64,000 bases of DNA from Candidatus Heimdallarchaeota archaeon B3_Heim (GTDB lineage Archaea; Asgardarchaeota; Heimdallarchaeia; Hodarchaeales; Hodarchaeaceae): contig NJBF01000018.1 in the NCBI GenBank assembly GCA_003144275.1, forward strand, positions 1 through 64,000, given 5' to 3'. This document shows positions 17,072-27,044 of this stretch, one piece after another. Position 1 is the stretch's first letter. Every line of letters starts with the position of its first letter. The notes below the pieces were generated by a model that ran no database searches, was not told the origin of the DNA, and was given only the letters and a program-made list of their open reading frames with translations. Position numbers and translations under genes: made by a program.

Positions 17072-20041
17072 CTAAGATCTATCTAATCCGTATGCATCTC
17101 GAAGAATTTGCGTTGGATGGTAAATTTCTTTATCCACATTCAACAATTGTAGTTTACATGTTGGACAATCAGTAACTAACGCATCGATATCTTCCCTCTT
17201 AGCCTCAGGGTACAAAGACCGTTCAGCAATGATCTGCCCATATTTATAATTCTTTGATTTGAATGCCCAACTACCTAACTGACCACAACATTCCGTCTTA
17301 AGAGCTTCAACATCGACTGTACCTAAACTCTGCAACATCTTAAACGATGTACCTTTTTTGCCACTACTTATCAGGTGGCAGGGTTCATGATACCCTAAAC
17401 GAAGACCATTCTTCATGTTACCTTCGAAATCAGTATTAAGTTTGCCTTCATCACGCAATTTAAGTATATAATCGGTGAATAGATACGTATTATCTCTTAC
17501 TAGCTCCGATTCTTCATTCCCGACAAGTGTTTCATGGAGCTCGTCTTTTAGGGTAGCATAACACGAACTACATTGAGTAACAACATCATACCCCTGCTTT
17601 ACATACTCTGCGAATATCTTTGCATTATTTTCCCCTTTCTTCTGTGCAACATGCCCGAGACCATTCGAAAGTAAGGGCATTCCACAGCAGTTTTGTTCTT
17701 TGGGCACTACTACTTTGATTCCATTCTTTTCAAGGACTTGAACATGGGCTACTGCTATATCTCTATTTTCTGTGTAATTCGCAAAACACCCATGGAAAAT
17801 TGCGACTTTTTTGGTAGGATTTGTAGGAGCAGGATTTTTCTTTGCATGTTTTGTAAACCATTTTTGGAAAGTATTTCGGGTAAAGTTCGGAAAATTGGCT
17901 TTACGGTGTACACCCCCAAAAATTTGCATCAGGTATTTATTGGGACCCCATAGACCAATATTTGATAGAGGGGAGAATGTACTACCAACTTTAGCAACTG
18001 TTTCGTAATTTCCTGCAAAGTAGTGACCCTTGGGAATTTTTCCAATGAAAGGATATTTAGAACCACCATAATGCATAATCTTTGCATCAAACATGACTTT
18101 GGGAATATTGACTCCTGAGGGACAATCGATGTTACACATCATACATCCTGCACAGTCTTCTAGAACCTGTCTCGCTTCTTTTGTCCGTAATACACTGTAA
18201 TCTAATTGTCCTGAAATAATTCCTCGCATTAGGTTTGCACGTGCTCTGGGAGAAGCAAGTTCGCCAGTGGTTTCCTTTTTTGCTCTATAAATAGGACAAT
18301 CTCTTTGAGGACGAAGATCAACTGTACACTTACCACAGCCATGACATGATTCAATAACTTCCTCAAAACCCCATTTGTCATCCCAAACTAAGTTCTTTTT
18401 TAATCCTTGAATTACCGAATACTCTGCGCCAAATCGTAAGTTGCTAATTAAAAGATCTTCTTTATCAGTAATCTTATTATCGGGATTGAAGGTTACTGCA
18501 GGATCATATAGATTCTTTATTTCCCTGAATTTGCTGTAGACTTCTTCTCCGTACATCTGTTTGATATAATTGACTCGATCAAGTCCATCATTATGCTCGC
18601 CCGATATAGCTCCTCCAATACCGATCACGTATGTATTAACCTCATCCGCGACTTTCTTAATCAGTTCGAGGTCATTTGCATCCTTAGTGTTGACGAAAGG
18701 CCTAGTATGGACAAGCCCCTTGGCAGCATGACCATAAATGGCTGCTTTCAAGCCATATTTTGGAAAAACTTCTTCACGTAAATGAACCATATAATTACCT
18801 AATTGTTCTAGAGGCACAGTTTGATCTTCAACAAATGCCATAATACGACGAGGTTCGCGTACCTTCTGTAATAATGGAACTGCATCTTTTCTCACCTTCC
18901 AAAGGCTTGCTTGCTCTACTGGATCATCAGAAAATCGCATATCTGAAGCTAACTTTTCTTGATCAATGATTAACGCCCTGGATTTCTTGACTTTATCAGC
19001 TCGAACTGCCGGGTCTTCATCATCAAATTCGACATATAGAATGTTGTCTACTCCTTCAGGAATAAACTCCTTCAATGCAGGATTCATCCCCACTGCGATT
19101 TCTAGGACAGATTTACCTAATTGTTCAATAGCTGCAACACCAACTTGATTTACCAATAAATCAACGGCTCTTCCAGATTTAGCTAGAGAATCAAAGTCCA
19201 TGACTATCAAGGTCATCTGTTTAGGTTTTGGAATGAACTTAATTTTTGCCTCAACAACGAGTCCAAGGGTACCTTCTGACCCCAAAAATAATCGCGATAG
19301 ATCAATAATATTATCCTTAATAACATCCTTAAGATTATAACCACTTACATTCATCTTAACCTTGGGCCAATGTTGTGCAATCAGAGATTGCGCGTCAGGA
19401 TTATCTACCATTGCTACTGTTGATTTATACAATTTTGCTTCAAGGGTATCCTTGGAGATAATTTCATTATATTCTTCTGAACCTATCTCCACTGGACGGG
19501 CATGGATCTCTTCACCGTTACTTAGGATTACAATTAATTCTTGAACAAAATCGGCCATATAGCCATATTTGACGGCATGAGCTCCTGATGAATTAGTACC
19601 AATCATTCCCCCAATTGATGCATAATTTTCGGAAGAATTATCTACATATACAATTTTTCCGATTTTCGCCAATTCAGTATTGAGATTTCCACAAATTACT
19701 CCAGGTTGAACAGTGGTGGTATCGTTAGCCGTATCAATGTTAATAATTTCATTCATATATCTGCGAAACGCGAGAATAATTCCAGGACCTAAACATGCTC
19801 CCCCTAATCCCGACCCTGCTCCTCGAGGATGTATAGATATTCCATGCTTATTGGCAAATTTGATTACTGTTTTTACATCTTCTTTGTCCTTCGGATAGAC
19901 AACTGCTGTCGGCATTATCCGATAGACGCTTGCATCCGTGCTATAGAAGTAGCGAGTGATTTCCTCTGCGGAAACATCGCCTTTAATTCTTCCTTTAAGC
20001 TTTTTTTGTACAAATTCAGGTTTTAAATTACTACTACTCAT
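17072..20041 (-). CDS. FAD-linked oxidoreductase with Fe-S and CCG domains (D-lactate/glycolate dehydrogenase type)
   Basis: A 989-residue fusion of a GlcD/Dld-like flavoprotein with a GlcF/GlpC-like iron-sulfur part. Residues 40-260 are the FAD-binding PCMH fold (PRGAGSGLGGACLGPG). Residues 260-520 are the FAD-oxidase C-terminal domain, ending with GEHNDG and FNPDNK. Two ferredoxin-like clusters follow: CHGCGKC with a distal CP near residue 567, and CAGCMMCNIDCP near 632. Two CCG cysteine domains (QNCCGMP near 783, TECCGQLG near 913) complete it. It should oxidise a 2-hydroxy acid and pass electrons to a quinone or electron-transfer flavoprotein; D-lactate or glycolate is likely but unproven. 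No signal peptide. It stands alone with long flanks. Confidence 0.85.
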   Translation of the reverse strand: MSSSNLKPEFVQKKLKGRIKGDVSAEEITRYFYSTDASVYRIMPTAVVYPKDKEDVKTVIKFANKHGISIHPRGAGSGLGGACLGPGIILAFRRYMNEIINIDTANDTTTVQPGVICGNLNTELAKIGKIVYVDNSSENYASIGGMIGTNSSGAHAVKYGYMADFVQELIVILSNGEEIHARPVEIGSEEYNEIISKDTLEAKLYKSTVAMVDNPDAQSLIAQHWPKVKMNVSGYNLKDVIKDNIIDLSRLFLGSEGTLGLVVEAKIKFIPKPKQMTLIVMDFDSLAKSGRAVDLLVNQVGVAAIEQLGKSVLEIAVGMNPALKEFIPEGVDNILYVEFDDEDPAVRADKVKKSRALIIDQEKLASDMRFSDDPVEQASLWKVRKDAVPLLQKVREPRRIMAFVEDQTVPLEQLGNYMVHLREEVFPKYGLKAAIYGHAAKGLVHTRPFVNTKDANDLELIKKVADEVNTYVIGIGGAISGEHNDGLDRVNYIKQMYGEEVYSKFREIKNLYDPAVTFNPDNKITDKEDLLISNLRFGAEYSVIQGLKKNLVWDDKWGFEEVIESCHGCGKCTVDLRPQRDCPIYRAKKETTGELASPRARANLMRGIISGQLDYSVLRTKEARQVLEDCAGCMMCNIDCPSGVNIPKVMFDAKIMHYGGSKYPFIGKIPKGHYFAGNYETVAKVGSTFSPLSNIGLWGPNKYLMQIFGGVHRKANFPNFTRNTFQKWFTKHAKKNPAPTNPTKKVAIFHGCFANYTENRDIAVAHVQVLEKNGIKVVVPKEQNCCGMPLLSNGLGHVAQKKGENNAKIFAEYVKQGYDVVTQCSSCYATLKDELHETLVGNEESELVRDNTYLFTDYILKLRDEGKLNTDFEGNMKNGLRLGYHEPCHLISSGKKGTSFKMLQSLGTVDVEALKTECCGQLGSWAFKSKNYKYGQIIAERSLYPEAKREDIDALVTDCPTCKLQLLNVDKEIYHPTQILRDAYGLDRS

Positions 20042-20610
20042 TTCTAAGACCCAAGATTCTCTTGAAATTGAAGGTAATTAGATTTGGTTAAATTCATCAT
20101 CACATTGTGATTCCACTTATAAAGTCTAGTGGTGCTCTAAGTTAACTTTTCAATTGTGTATTAGAGGGTTAATCAGTATCTCCGTTACTGAATTACTGTT
20201 GATTGGATACAAAATAATTGAATTATAGATTCAAATTTCAACAGAGTCATTCTCCAATTAAGCCTGTAGGTTAATATTTTAAAAAACTTCTGGCTCTGAT
20301 TTCGTTAATCTGAAAAACAATAGAGATTTACAGGTTAACTTGCGAAAATATGTTCACATGAGCATGTATTCATGCGATTATCGTGTATTAAAACTAAAAA
20401 ATGCAGAAAAAAAATAAACTATGATTCACATCATTGCTTAAAGTCTAGTCTTTTTCAGGAAAGGTTGCTAACCCAAGATGAATAAGACTATCTGAAAGAT
20501 CGACAGTATTTCACAATACAGAAAAAATATAAAGAAATAATCATTTAAATCGTTGATACTAAAAATTTCACACCTTATCTACCACTATCACTATTCAATG
20601 TCAAAGGTGG
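20042..20610. other. Long divergent intergenic region
   Basis: This region separates the FAD/Fe-S oxidoreductase (minus) from the CoA-transferase fusion (plus) and must hold both promoters. It is very AT-rich with many TATA-like stretches, so none can be singled out. I see no gene, tRNA or strong hairpin. Confidence 0.4.
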
Positions 20611-22521
20611 ATGCACACGTACCAACCAATAGATTCAAATGAACCCACTTATACTACGCCTAATGTTGCCCTTTCACGCATTAAACCAGGTGACAGAATA
20701 TTCATAGGTACAGGTTGTGCAGAGCCTAGACTTCTTTTGTTACACTTACATCAGATGGAGATTCAAACCGAGGATAACGAAATCTATCATGTTATTTCTT
20801 ATGGACCTGCTCCTTACGTGAAAGAACAGTATGCTAAGCGGTTTAGATATAATAGTATTTTTATCACTCGTAATATCCGTCAAGCTGTACGAGGGGGAAG
20901 AGCTGATTACACACCTGTATCTTCACAAAAAGTACCAGATCTTTTTAGAAAAAAACTTCTTCCTATCGACGTTGCTTTGATTCAAACATCTGTTCCTGAT
21001 AAATCGGGTTATGTCAGCTTAGGAATTAGTGTTGATCTTACAAAGGCTGCAGTCGAAAACGCTGAAATAGTAATTGCTGAAGTTAATCCTGAAATGCCTG
21101 TTACACATGGAAATAGTTTGGTTCACATATCTGATATCGATTATTTGGTTCAGAATAACAGTCCCTTAACAGAATGGAAAGCACCTGCTCTAACGCCTCA
21201 AATCGAGCGAGTCGCACGAAACGTTTCAACTTTGATCGATGACGAGTCAACCCTGCAAATTGGTGTTGGTAACGTCACAAATGCGATGGCTAAATATTTA
21301 TGTGACAAAAAGGATCTTGGAATTCATTCAGAACTCATAACCGATTCTGTCTTGGAGTTATTAGATTGTGGTGTGGTAACAAATTCTAAAAAAACTATTC
21401 ACACTGGAAAAACAGTCGCAGCTTTTTGCATGGGGACTCAACGCTTATACTCGACTATTAATGATAACCCAGATTTTCATTTTTATCCTTCTGATTATGT
21501 ATTGGATCCGAATGTTGTTGCCAAAAATCATAAGATGGTTACAATCAATTCTGCGATAGAAATCGATCTAACAGGACAAGTAGCTGCTGATAGTTTGGGC
21601 ACATCCCTGTATAGTGGTATTGGCGGAGCAGTTGATCTACATCGTGGAGCTCAATTATCTCCTGGTGGAAAAACAATCATTGCCCTACCTTCAACTTCAA
21701 GTGATGGTAAACATTCTCGCATTGTCTCTCATTTGTGTCCAGGAGCAGGAGTTGCAATAACAAGGGCAGATATTGAGTATGTAGTAACTGAATACGGGAT
21801 TGCTTACCTACATGGTGCTTCTCTTCGTGAACGAGTACTTTCTATGATTGAATTAGCACATCCTGATTTCCGTGAAGAGTTATTTATGAGAGCAAAAGAC
21901 CTCAATTATATGTATCAAGATCAAATTTACAGTGATCCCTCAAAACATCTCATGTATCCTATGGAAGTTCAGGAACACTTCACGTTGAGAGATGATGGGC
22001 CAGCTGTGCGTATTCGTCCAATTCTTGCCAGTGATGAAGATAAACTAAGACGATTTTTCTATTCTGTCTCAGAGAAGAGTAGATATTCACGATATTTTAG
22101 TGCTATTAGGGCCTTACCCCATAGCTTAGCACAGAAAGAAGCAAACATAAATTTTAGTCAAGATATGGGAATAGCTGCTTTTTTAGGACCAATCTCAAAA
22201 GAGAAAATAATAGGAACAGGTCACTTCTTTATCCTACATGATTTTAAAACGGCTGAAATTTCATTATTAGTCCATGAGGATTACCGTAATAAAGGTCTTG
22301 CTAGAGAATTCCTTCGCTTCTTAACTGAACGAGCATTAGAATTGAATATTACACGATTCATTACAGAAACCATAATGGGTAATGCAGCAGCAATTCACCT
22401 GCTAAAAGACTTTGCAGCTAGTGGGCTAGCAACTAATGCATCAATGGAAAGTGAGGGGGGAGTTATTATACTAACATGGGAGTTTACAGAAGAATCATTT
22501 TATAGTCAAAATCCACGCTAG
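20611..22521 (+). CDS. Acetyl-CoA hydrolase/CoA-transferase fused to GNAT acetyltransferase
   Basis: A 636-residue cytosolic protein. Residues 1-430 are an acetyl-CoA hydrolase/4-hydroxybutyrate CoA-transferase: GTGCAEP near the start, GVGNVTNAM, GIGGAVDLHRGA, and VVTEYGIAYLHGASLRER near residue 395. Residues about 465-625 are a GNAT domain with the acetyl-CoA loop EDYRNKGLAREFL. Such fusions are known in bacteria, where the GNAT part is often thought to acetylate or regulate CoA enzymes. The expected role is exchange of CoA between acyl-CoA and acetate or another acid. The assigned start ATG has GGTGG directly against it, too close for normal use, so initiation may depend on another signal. 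Confidence 0.85.
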   Translation: MHTYQPIDSNEPTYTTPNVALSRIKPGDRIFIGTGCAEPRLLLLHLHQMEIQTEDNEIYHVISYGPAPYVKEQYAKRFRYNSIFITRNIRQAVRGGRADYTPVSSQKVPDLFRKKLLPIDVALIQTSVPDKSGYVSLGISVDLTKAAVENAEIVIAEVNPEMPVTHGNSLVHISDIDYLVQNNSPLTEWKAPALTPQIERVARNVSTLIDDESTLQIGVGNVTNAMAKYLCDKKDLGIHSELITDSVLELLDCGVVTNSKKTIHTGKTVAAFCMGTQRLYSTINDNPDFHFYPSDYVLDPNVVAKNHKMVTINSAIEIDLTGQVAADSLGTSLYSGIGGAVDLHRGAQLSPGGKTIIALPSTSSDGKHSRIVSHLCPGAGVAITRADIEYVVTEYGIAYLHGASLRERVLSMIELAHPDFREELFMRAKDLNYMYQDQIYSDPSKHLMYPMEVQEHFTLRDDGPAVRIRPILASDEDKLRRFFYSVSEKSRYSRYFSAIRALPHSLAQKEANINFSQDMGIAAFLGPISKEKIIGTGHFFILHDFKTAEISLLVHEDYRNKGLAREFLRFLTERALELNITRFITETIMGNAAAIHLLKDFAASGLATNASMESEGGVIILTWEFTEESFYSQNPR

Positions 22522-22956
22522 CAAATAAGGCTCAAGTTAGGACAGTTAATGCACTTATTTAACGATTAGCATATCGGAGCTCATAATGACGTAAAGACTT
22601 CTTAATGCCGATTTTTAATGTTTTATGATTAATGTCAGTAGAGGAGGTAACTTGTAGCAGGAAAATATCAAAAATTTCTCTGGTTTGTTGAATTCTATCT
22701 ACAGGGAACTAGTGGCATCTTTTTCCGTATCGGAGTGTGTCATACCATGGACCTTCTGCCATTCACGGAGTGATTTCCAGAGAAAGCGTTTAACTACCAA
22801 TACTGTAAGGCCTGTTTCACCTGAGATTATGTCTGCAAAGTCTTCTATAATTTTCTTCTGTTCTGAGTCAACTTCAATTTTCTCTAAAGGAGATTTCGAC
22901 AAGGCTTGTAACACGAAAGATTGGTTCTTTATATTTCTTCTTCAAGTCCTGTCTCT
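22522..22956. other. Convergent intergenic region with one doubtful small frame
   Basis: This lies between the convergent CoA-transferase fusion and M20 peptidase genes. Overlapping frames of 91 residues (plus) and 71 residues (minus) occupy it; only the minus one has protein-like composition and is listed separately. Confidence 0.4.
22699..22914 (-). CDS. Possible small helical protein
   Basis: A 71-residue frame just after the M20 peptidase gene. The composition is protein-like and amphipathic: EQKKIIEDFADIISGETGL, then VLVVKRFLWKSLREWQKV. It has a GTG start and no clear ribosome site. No family is recognised; it could be a cut-down end of a larger gene. The competing plus-strand frame looks like its shadow. 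Confidence 0.3.
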   Translation of the reverse strand: MLQALSKSPLEKIEVDSEQKKIIEDFADIISGETGLTVLVVKRFLWKSLREWQKVHGMTHSDTEKDATSSL

Positions 22957-24318
22957 TTAAGATTGCTCTGCGATATTTGTTAACATGAGTTTAATGACTT
23001 CCTTTCCCCCGACAAGATTTTTTATTCGAATTCGTTCATTCTGTCCATGGGCTCCATCAGAAGGTTGGCCAATTCCGATACCAATAGCTGGTGCATTAAA
23101 TGTACTTTCCATAAATGGAATGATAGGAATAGAGCCTCCTGATCTGGCAAAAGATGGTTCTATCTTCCAATATTGTTTGAGAGCCACTTTTCCTGAAGTA
23201 AATAGAAAATTATTTACATTTCCTAGCCACCAATCCCCGCTACCTAAAGGAGTAATTGTTAATTGATTGGGAGAGTGTAATTTCTTGAATTCGGCCTCGA
23301 CAAACTTCGTAAATAATTTTGTTATTTCTTCAGGTTCTTGATCTGGAACTAATCGCATACTTACTTTACCAATTACTTTTCCAGGGACAACAGTTTTTCC
23401 TCCTGCTCCACTAAATGCGCCTTCAATACCGTGAATAGACAAACAAGGGTTACGCCACATGTTCATTAGGGTTGTTGTAGAATCTTCTACTAAAACTTTA
23501 GAAATCCCAATGGAATCCTTGTATTCTTGTAAAGAAAACTCTAAGTTCTCATATAACTTTGTTTCTTCATCAGTTAGAGGCTTAACCTTATCATAAAATC
23601 CGTCTACTAGTACCTTTCCTTCTAAGTCGACAAAACGTGACATTAAGTAGATTAAATCTATTAAAGGTTCTCGAATAGTACCTCCGACCATACCTGAATG
23701 TTGATCACTCGATGGTCCTTCTATTTCAACACCAAGATAGGTAATACCTCTGAATCCATAATCTAGAGATGGTTGTCCATCAGTGAACCAGGAAGTATCC
23801 AGGATCATTATTCCATCAACCTGTCCAAAATAGTCTTTATTCCTCAGGACGGTTTCTTCGAATCCCCCTGACGAACTCTCTTCTTCCCCTTCATATAAAA
23901 TTCGTAAATTTACTGGTAAACTACCATGATCCTTAACTAGCTCTTTAATTGCAAATATAGTAGCCACAATCGGACCTTTATCATCATCTGTACCTCTGCC
24001 ATAAACATATCCATCCTCTTTTTCCGTCAAGATAAATGGATCAGTATCCCACCCATCAGCAATTTCAGCAGGTTGAACATCATAATGAGAATAAAATAAG
24101 ATTGTTTTCTTTTCAGGATCTTCCCCTAGTTTCCCAAAAACGAGAGGATTCTTACCCTTAGTTTCGTTTTCCATAAGATCCGCATGAACCCCAATTATCT
24201 CTAGATTCGATTTGATATACTCTGCGGTCTTTCGGGAATTTTCTGCTTGGCTCGTATCAGAACTAACAGATTTAAACGCAATTAATTGTCTTAAAAAATC
24301 AAGAATGTCGTCATTCAT
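22957..24318 (-). CDS. M20 family metallopeptidase (dipeptidase/carboxypeptidase type)
   Basis: A 453-residue cytosolic two-zinc peptidase. The family motifs are present in order: FYSHYDVQPAE (first metal His and catalytic Asp), YGRGTDDDKGP (bridging Asp), LYEGEEESSSGG (catalytic Glu and metal Glu), DTSW, and a late GAHGQNE with the last His. The DVQPAE form and Ser-rich EEESSSGG resemble the M20 dipeptidase subgroup that includes CNDP-like enzymes. No signal peptide, so the substrates are internal peptides or dipeptides. It follows the ABC operon on the same strand by about 120 bases but sits beyond that operon's poly-T terminator, so it is probably transcribed separately. Confidence 0.87.
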   Translation of the reverse strand: MNDDILDFLRQLIAFKSVSSDTSQAENSRKTAEYIKSNLEIIGVHADLMENETKGKNPLVFGKLGEDPEKKTILFYSHYDVQPAEIADGWDTDPFILTEKEDGYVYGRGTDDDKGPIVATIFAIKELVKDHGSLPVNLRILYEGEEESSSGGFEETVLRNKDYFGQVDGIMILDTSWFTDGQPSLDYGFRGITYLGVEIEGPSSDQHSGMVGGTIREPLIDLIYLMSRFVDLEGKVLVDGFYDKVKPLTDEETKLYENLEFSLQEYKDSIGISKVLVEDSTTTLMNMWRNPCLSIHGIEGAFSGAGGKTVVPGKVIGKVSMRLVPDQEPEEITKLFTKFVEAEFKKLHSPNQLTITPLGSGDWWLGNVNNFLFTSGKVALKQYWKIEPSFARSGGSIPIIPFMESTFNAPAIGIGIGQPSDGAHGQNERIRIKNLVGGKEVIKLMLTNIAEQS

Positions 24319-24416
24319 AGGTGAAACCTCTTGAAATCCTGTGAATAAAAAAATAATTATGAATTTTTGGATTTAAAAAAGGATATTGATAATGATCTCA
24401 AGAAAGATGGAAAGCT

Positions 24417-24426
24417 AAAAAAAAAA
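24417..24426 (-). terminator. Poly-T terminator of the ABC transporter operon
   Basis: On the minus strand five C are followed by ten T, starting 13 bases after the last ATPase gene. This is a strong archaeal-style terminator closing the PadR/permease/ATPase operon. Confidence 0.65.
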
Positions 24427-24438
24427 GGGGGAAGAGAA

Positions 24439-26268
24439 TTATTTTCTTCTGGTAACAATACCGTCTTCCATAAGAATTTGTCTTTGAGCGTAAGCGGCAA
24501 CATCTTCCTCATGGGTGATAACAACGACTGTAGTTCCTGTTTCCTCATGAAACTTTTTCAAAAGATCCATAACTTGCTTTCCTGTACCACTATCAAGATC
24601 TCCAGTTGGTTCATCAGCAAAAATAATAGTAGGTTGATTTGTAAGAGCACGTGCAATTGCAACTCTTTGCATTTGGCCTCCACTAAGTTGGGCAGGAAAT
24701 TGTTTCGCTTGCTGATCAATGCCTACTCCTTTCAGAAGATCTTCAATTCGTTTTTTCAACTTTTTATTTAAGCTCCCAGCGAGATCAGCAGGTAAAGAAA
24801 CATTTTCGCGGGTATTGAAGTGGGGTAGTAAAGCATAACTTTGAAAAATGAATCCCATCTCACGTAGACGAACATTAGACTTTTTAGAATCATTCATTTT
24901 GTGAAGATCCTTACCTCGAAAGTATACAGCTCCATGATCAGGAGAATCCAGGCTGGCCATACAATTTAAGAGCGTTGTTTTTCCCGCTCCCGAGGACCCA
25001 ACAATCGCCACAAATTCTCCTTCTTTAATGTCAAGATTGACTCCTCTTATGGCATAGACGGTATTACGACCAAGATTATAGTTCTTAAAGAGTCCACGTA
25101 CCGCAATGATAGTATCAGCGTCAATTTTTTCTACTGCAGTCTCTTCAACACTTAATAATTGAGCATTAAAACTAAAGAAGGGTAAATCGGAGCCAAAATA
25201 GTCAGACCAGATTTTTAACATTTCTGCTTCAACAAACAAGTCTACACTTATTTCGCTCATGGGTCTTAAGGCTTCTTTAAACTCTTTATTAGACTCAAGG
25301 ACTTCAACTCCGTTAACTCCAACATCAAGGTAATCACGAATGCACAGTTGACATTTTTGAATTAATTCGCTAACCTCGTGCAATTTAGCCTTACCTATGT
25401 TGATTTCTTCTGAAATTCGTGCAATAGTAGCATTAAAATCACCAAAATCACTCTTAAGATTATATTGAGTCAAGGACATTCTTGGAATTTCAAATAGGTT
25501 AAATATTCGATAAATTAAATTTTCTACTTCTTGTAGAGCACTTAATTTTGCTACAAGTATTCGTAAGAATAAATCGAATTTAGATTGTAACTTTTTATTC
25601 TTCGCCGCAAAATGTTGTTTAGACATCTCATCCTCGAGTTTGGCCAGTACATTTTTCATTTCATCCAAGCGTTGAATCGTTGGTTTCAAAAATGTAACAA
25701 AAAAGTTTGCTATCAATAATTGGTCAACAATTCCACCTATATTGATTTGAACATCAGCGGTTGATCCGCAAAAGAGAGGAAAATCAAATCCTGATAAATA
25801 AAATCTGTATTCATTCGCTTCTTCAATATCCCAGAGGGTAATAAAGCTTTTAATACTCAACTCACAGAAAATCCTTGGTAGATCTGTGTTTACTTTTTTT
25901 AATTGATTATCTAGTTTCTTAGGTAGACTACCATCAATTTCCTTGATGAAATTTTTAATAATTTGTGAGGTCTCACGGAGTTCTTGATTATTTTGTAATA
26001 AAGATCTGAATTTTGATTCATTGGTCTTATTGTATGTTTCAAATCGTTTGTATAACACACCTTTCTCAATTTTTTCAACCAATTTAGGATGCATACTACC
26101 ATTAGCGCGTTCCCCTGATAAGAAAATAAATGAATTTAATTCTTGGCTAGAGATGGCGTTTCGATTCACACGTAATATTTTTTTCAAATCAGAAGTCATA
26201 TTCTTACGTAAAGCTGTATTAAGCGTTCTCTGGGGTTTATCAATAAGGGCGGCTGTATATATTTTCAT
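24439..26268 (-). CDS. ABC transporter ATPase with 370-residue N-terminal extension
   Basis: A 609-residue protein. Residues about 385-605 are a complete MacB/LolD-type ATPase: Walker A GSSGAGKTT, signature LSGGQMQR, Walker [13 protein letters not shown] and the switch His in VITHEE. Residues 1-370 are an unrecognised helical region with heptad-like stretches (for example LDEMKNVLAKLEDEMSKQ) and single Cys residues; it has no signal peptide. ATPases of this family are normally near 230 residues, so the extension is unusual and may link the transporter to another cytoplasmic partner. GAGGAGG precedes its ATG, which overlaps the stop of the previous ATPase gene by one base (TAATG), indicating translational coupling. 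Confidence 0.82.
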   Translation of the reverse strand: MKIYTAALIDKPQRTLNTALRKNMTSDLKKILRVNRNAISSQELNSFIFLSGERANGSMHPKLVEKIEKGVLYKRFETYNKTNESKFRSLLQNNQELRETSQIIKNFIKEIDGSLPKKLDNQLKKVNTDLPRIFCELSIKSFITLWDIEEANEYRFYLSGFDFPLFCGSTADVQINIGGIVDQLLIANFFVTFLKPTIQRLDEMKNVLAKLEDEMSKQHFAAKNKKLQSKFDLFLRILVAKLSALQEVENLIYRIFNLFEIPRMSLTQYNLKSDFGDFNATIARISEEINIGKAKLHEVSELIQKCQLCIRDYLDVGVNGVEVLESNKEFKEALRPMSEISVDLFVEAEMLKIWSDYFGSDLPFFSFNAQLLSVEETAVEKIDADTIIAVRGLFKNYNLGRNTVYAIRGVNLDIKEGEFVAIVGSSGAGKTTLLNCMASLDSPDHGAVYFRGKDLHKMNDSKKSNVRLREMGFIFQSYALLPHFNTRENVSLPADLAGSLNKKLKKRIEDLLKGVGIDQQAKQFPAQLSGGQMQRVAIARALTNQPTIIFADEPTGDLDSGTGKQVMDLLKKFHEETGTTVVVITHEEDVAAYAQRQILMEDGIVTRRK

Positions 26269-27032
26269 TATTTATCCTCCTCAAATGGGCCCATTTCCAC
26301 ATTGGAAATTTTTCCATCAATCATGTGTACGATATAATCGCATTTTTCTGCAATCCATCGATTATGGGTTACCAATACGAATGTTTGATTATTTAGTTTA
26401 TTAATTCGGCGGAAAAGTGTCATCACTTCAGCGCTTGTAGTACTGTCCAAGTCTCCAGTTGGTTCATCTCCCAAAATAATAGCTGGATCAGTAATCAACG
26501 CCCTTGCGACAGCAACTCGCTGTTGTTGTCCTCCTGAAAGTTCCAAAGGATTGTGATACAAACGATCACCCATTCCAAGATCTCTTAGTAACATTTTGGC
26601 TTGTTCTCGTGCAACACCAGAATTGTACCCTTTCAGTAGTAAAGGAGTTTCCACATTTTCCACTGCACTTAGGAAAGGAAAGAGATTAAAGAGTTGGAAA
26701 ATGAATCCAATATTATCCCGACGAAATGCAGTCATTTTCCCGTCTGATAACTTATTGGCATCTATAGTAGAAATATGGATTTCTCCTCCAGAATTTTGAT
26801 CTAGATGTCCAATCATATTGAGTAATGTAGTTTTACCACATCCTGAAGGACCCATAATTGCCATCATTGCACCTTTCTTAACCTCAAGATCGATACCTCT
26901 GAGTGCATGGACTTCGTTTGATTTACCTTCATTATATCGTTTATGAAGGCCTTTAATCAGTAAAATATTCTCGGACTCATTTGGTTGAGACATTTGGGGA
27001 GTTTCCATTTTTATTGCTTCGTTTTGCGACAT
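26268..27032 (-). CDS. ABC transporter ATPase, MacB/LolD type
   Basis: A 254-residue ATPase with Walker [11 protein letters not shown]-loop [12 protein letters not shown], signature LSGGQQQR, Walker [13 protein letters not shown] and switch His in VTHNR. It belongs to the lipoprotein/macrolide exporter branch that pairs with FtsX-fold permeases, which is what lies directly upstream. Start ATG 27032 sits after GGGTGA; a GTG nine bases earlier is possible. Two different ATPases beside one permease gene whose product has two FtsX halves suggests an asymmetric transporter with one ATPase per half. Confidence 0.88.
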   Translation of the reverse strand: MSQNEAIKMETPQMSQPNESENILLIKGLHKRYNEGKSNEVHALRGIDLEVKKGAMMAIMGPSGCGKTTLLNMIGHLDQNSGGEIHISTIDANKLSDGKMTAFRRDNIGFIFQLFNLFPFLSAVENVETPLLLKGYNSGVAREQAKMLLRDLGMGDRLYHNPLELSGGQQQRVAVARALITDPAIILGDEPTGDLDSTTSAEVMTLFRRINKLNNQTFVLVTHNRWIAEKCDYIVHMIDGKISNVEMGPFEEDK

Positions 27033-27044
27033 TTTTTTCACCCT

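Noticed and set aside
22685..22960. A 91-residue plus-strand frame
   Set aside because: It is the complement of a better minus-strand frame and has no ribosome site or recognisable sequence.
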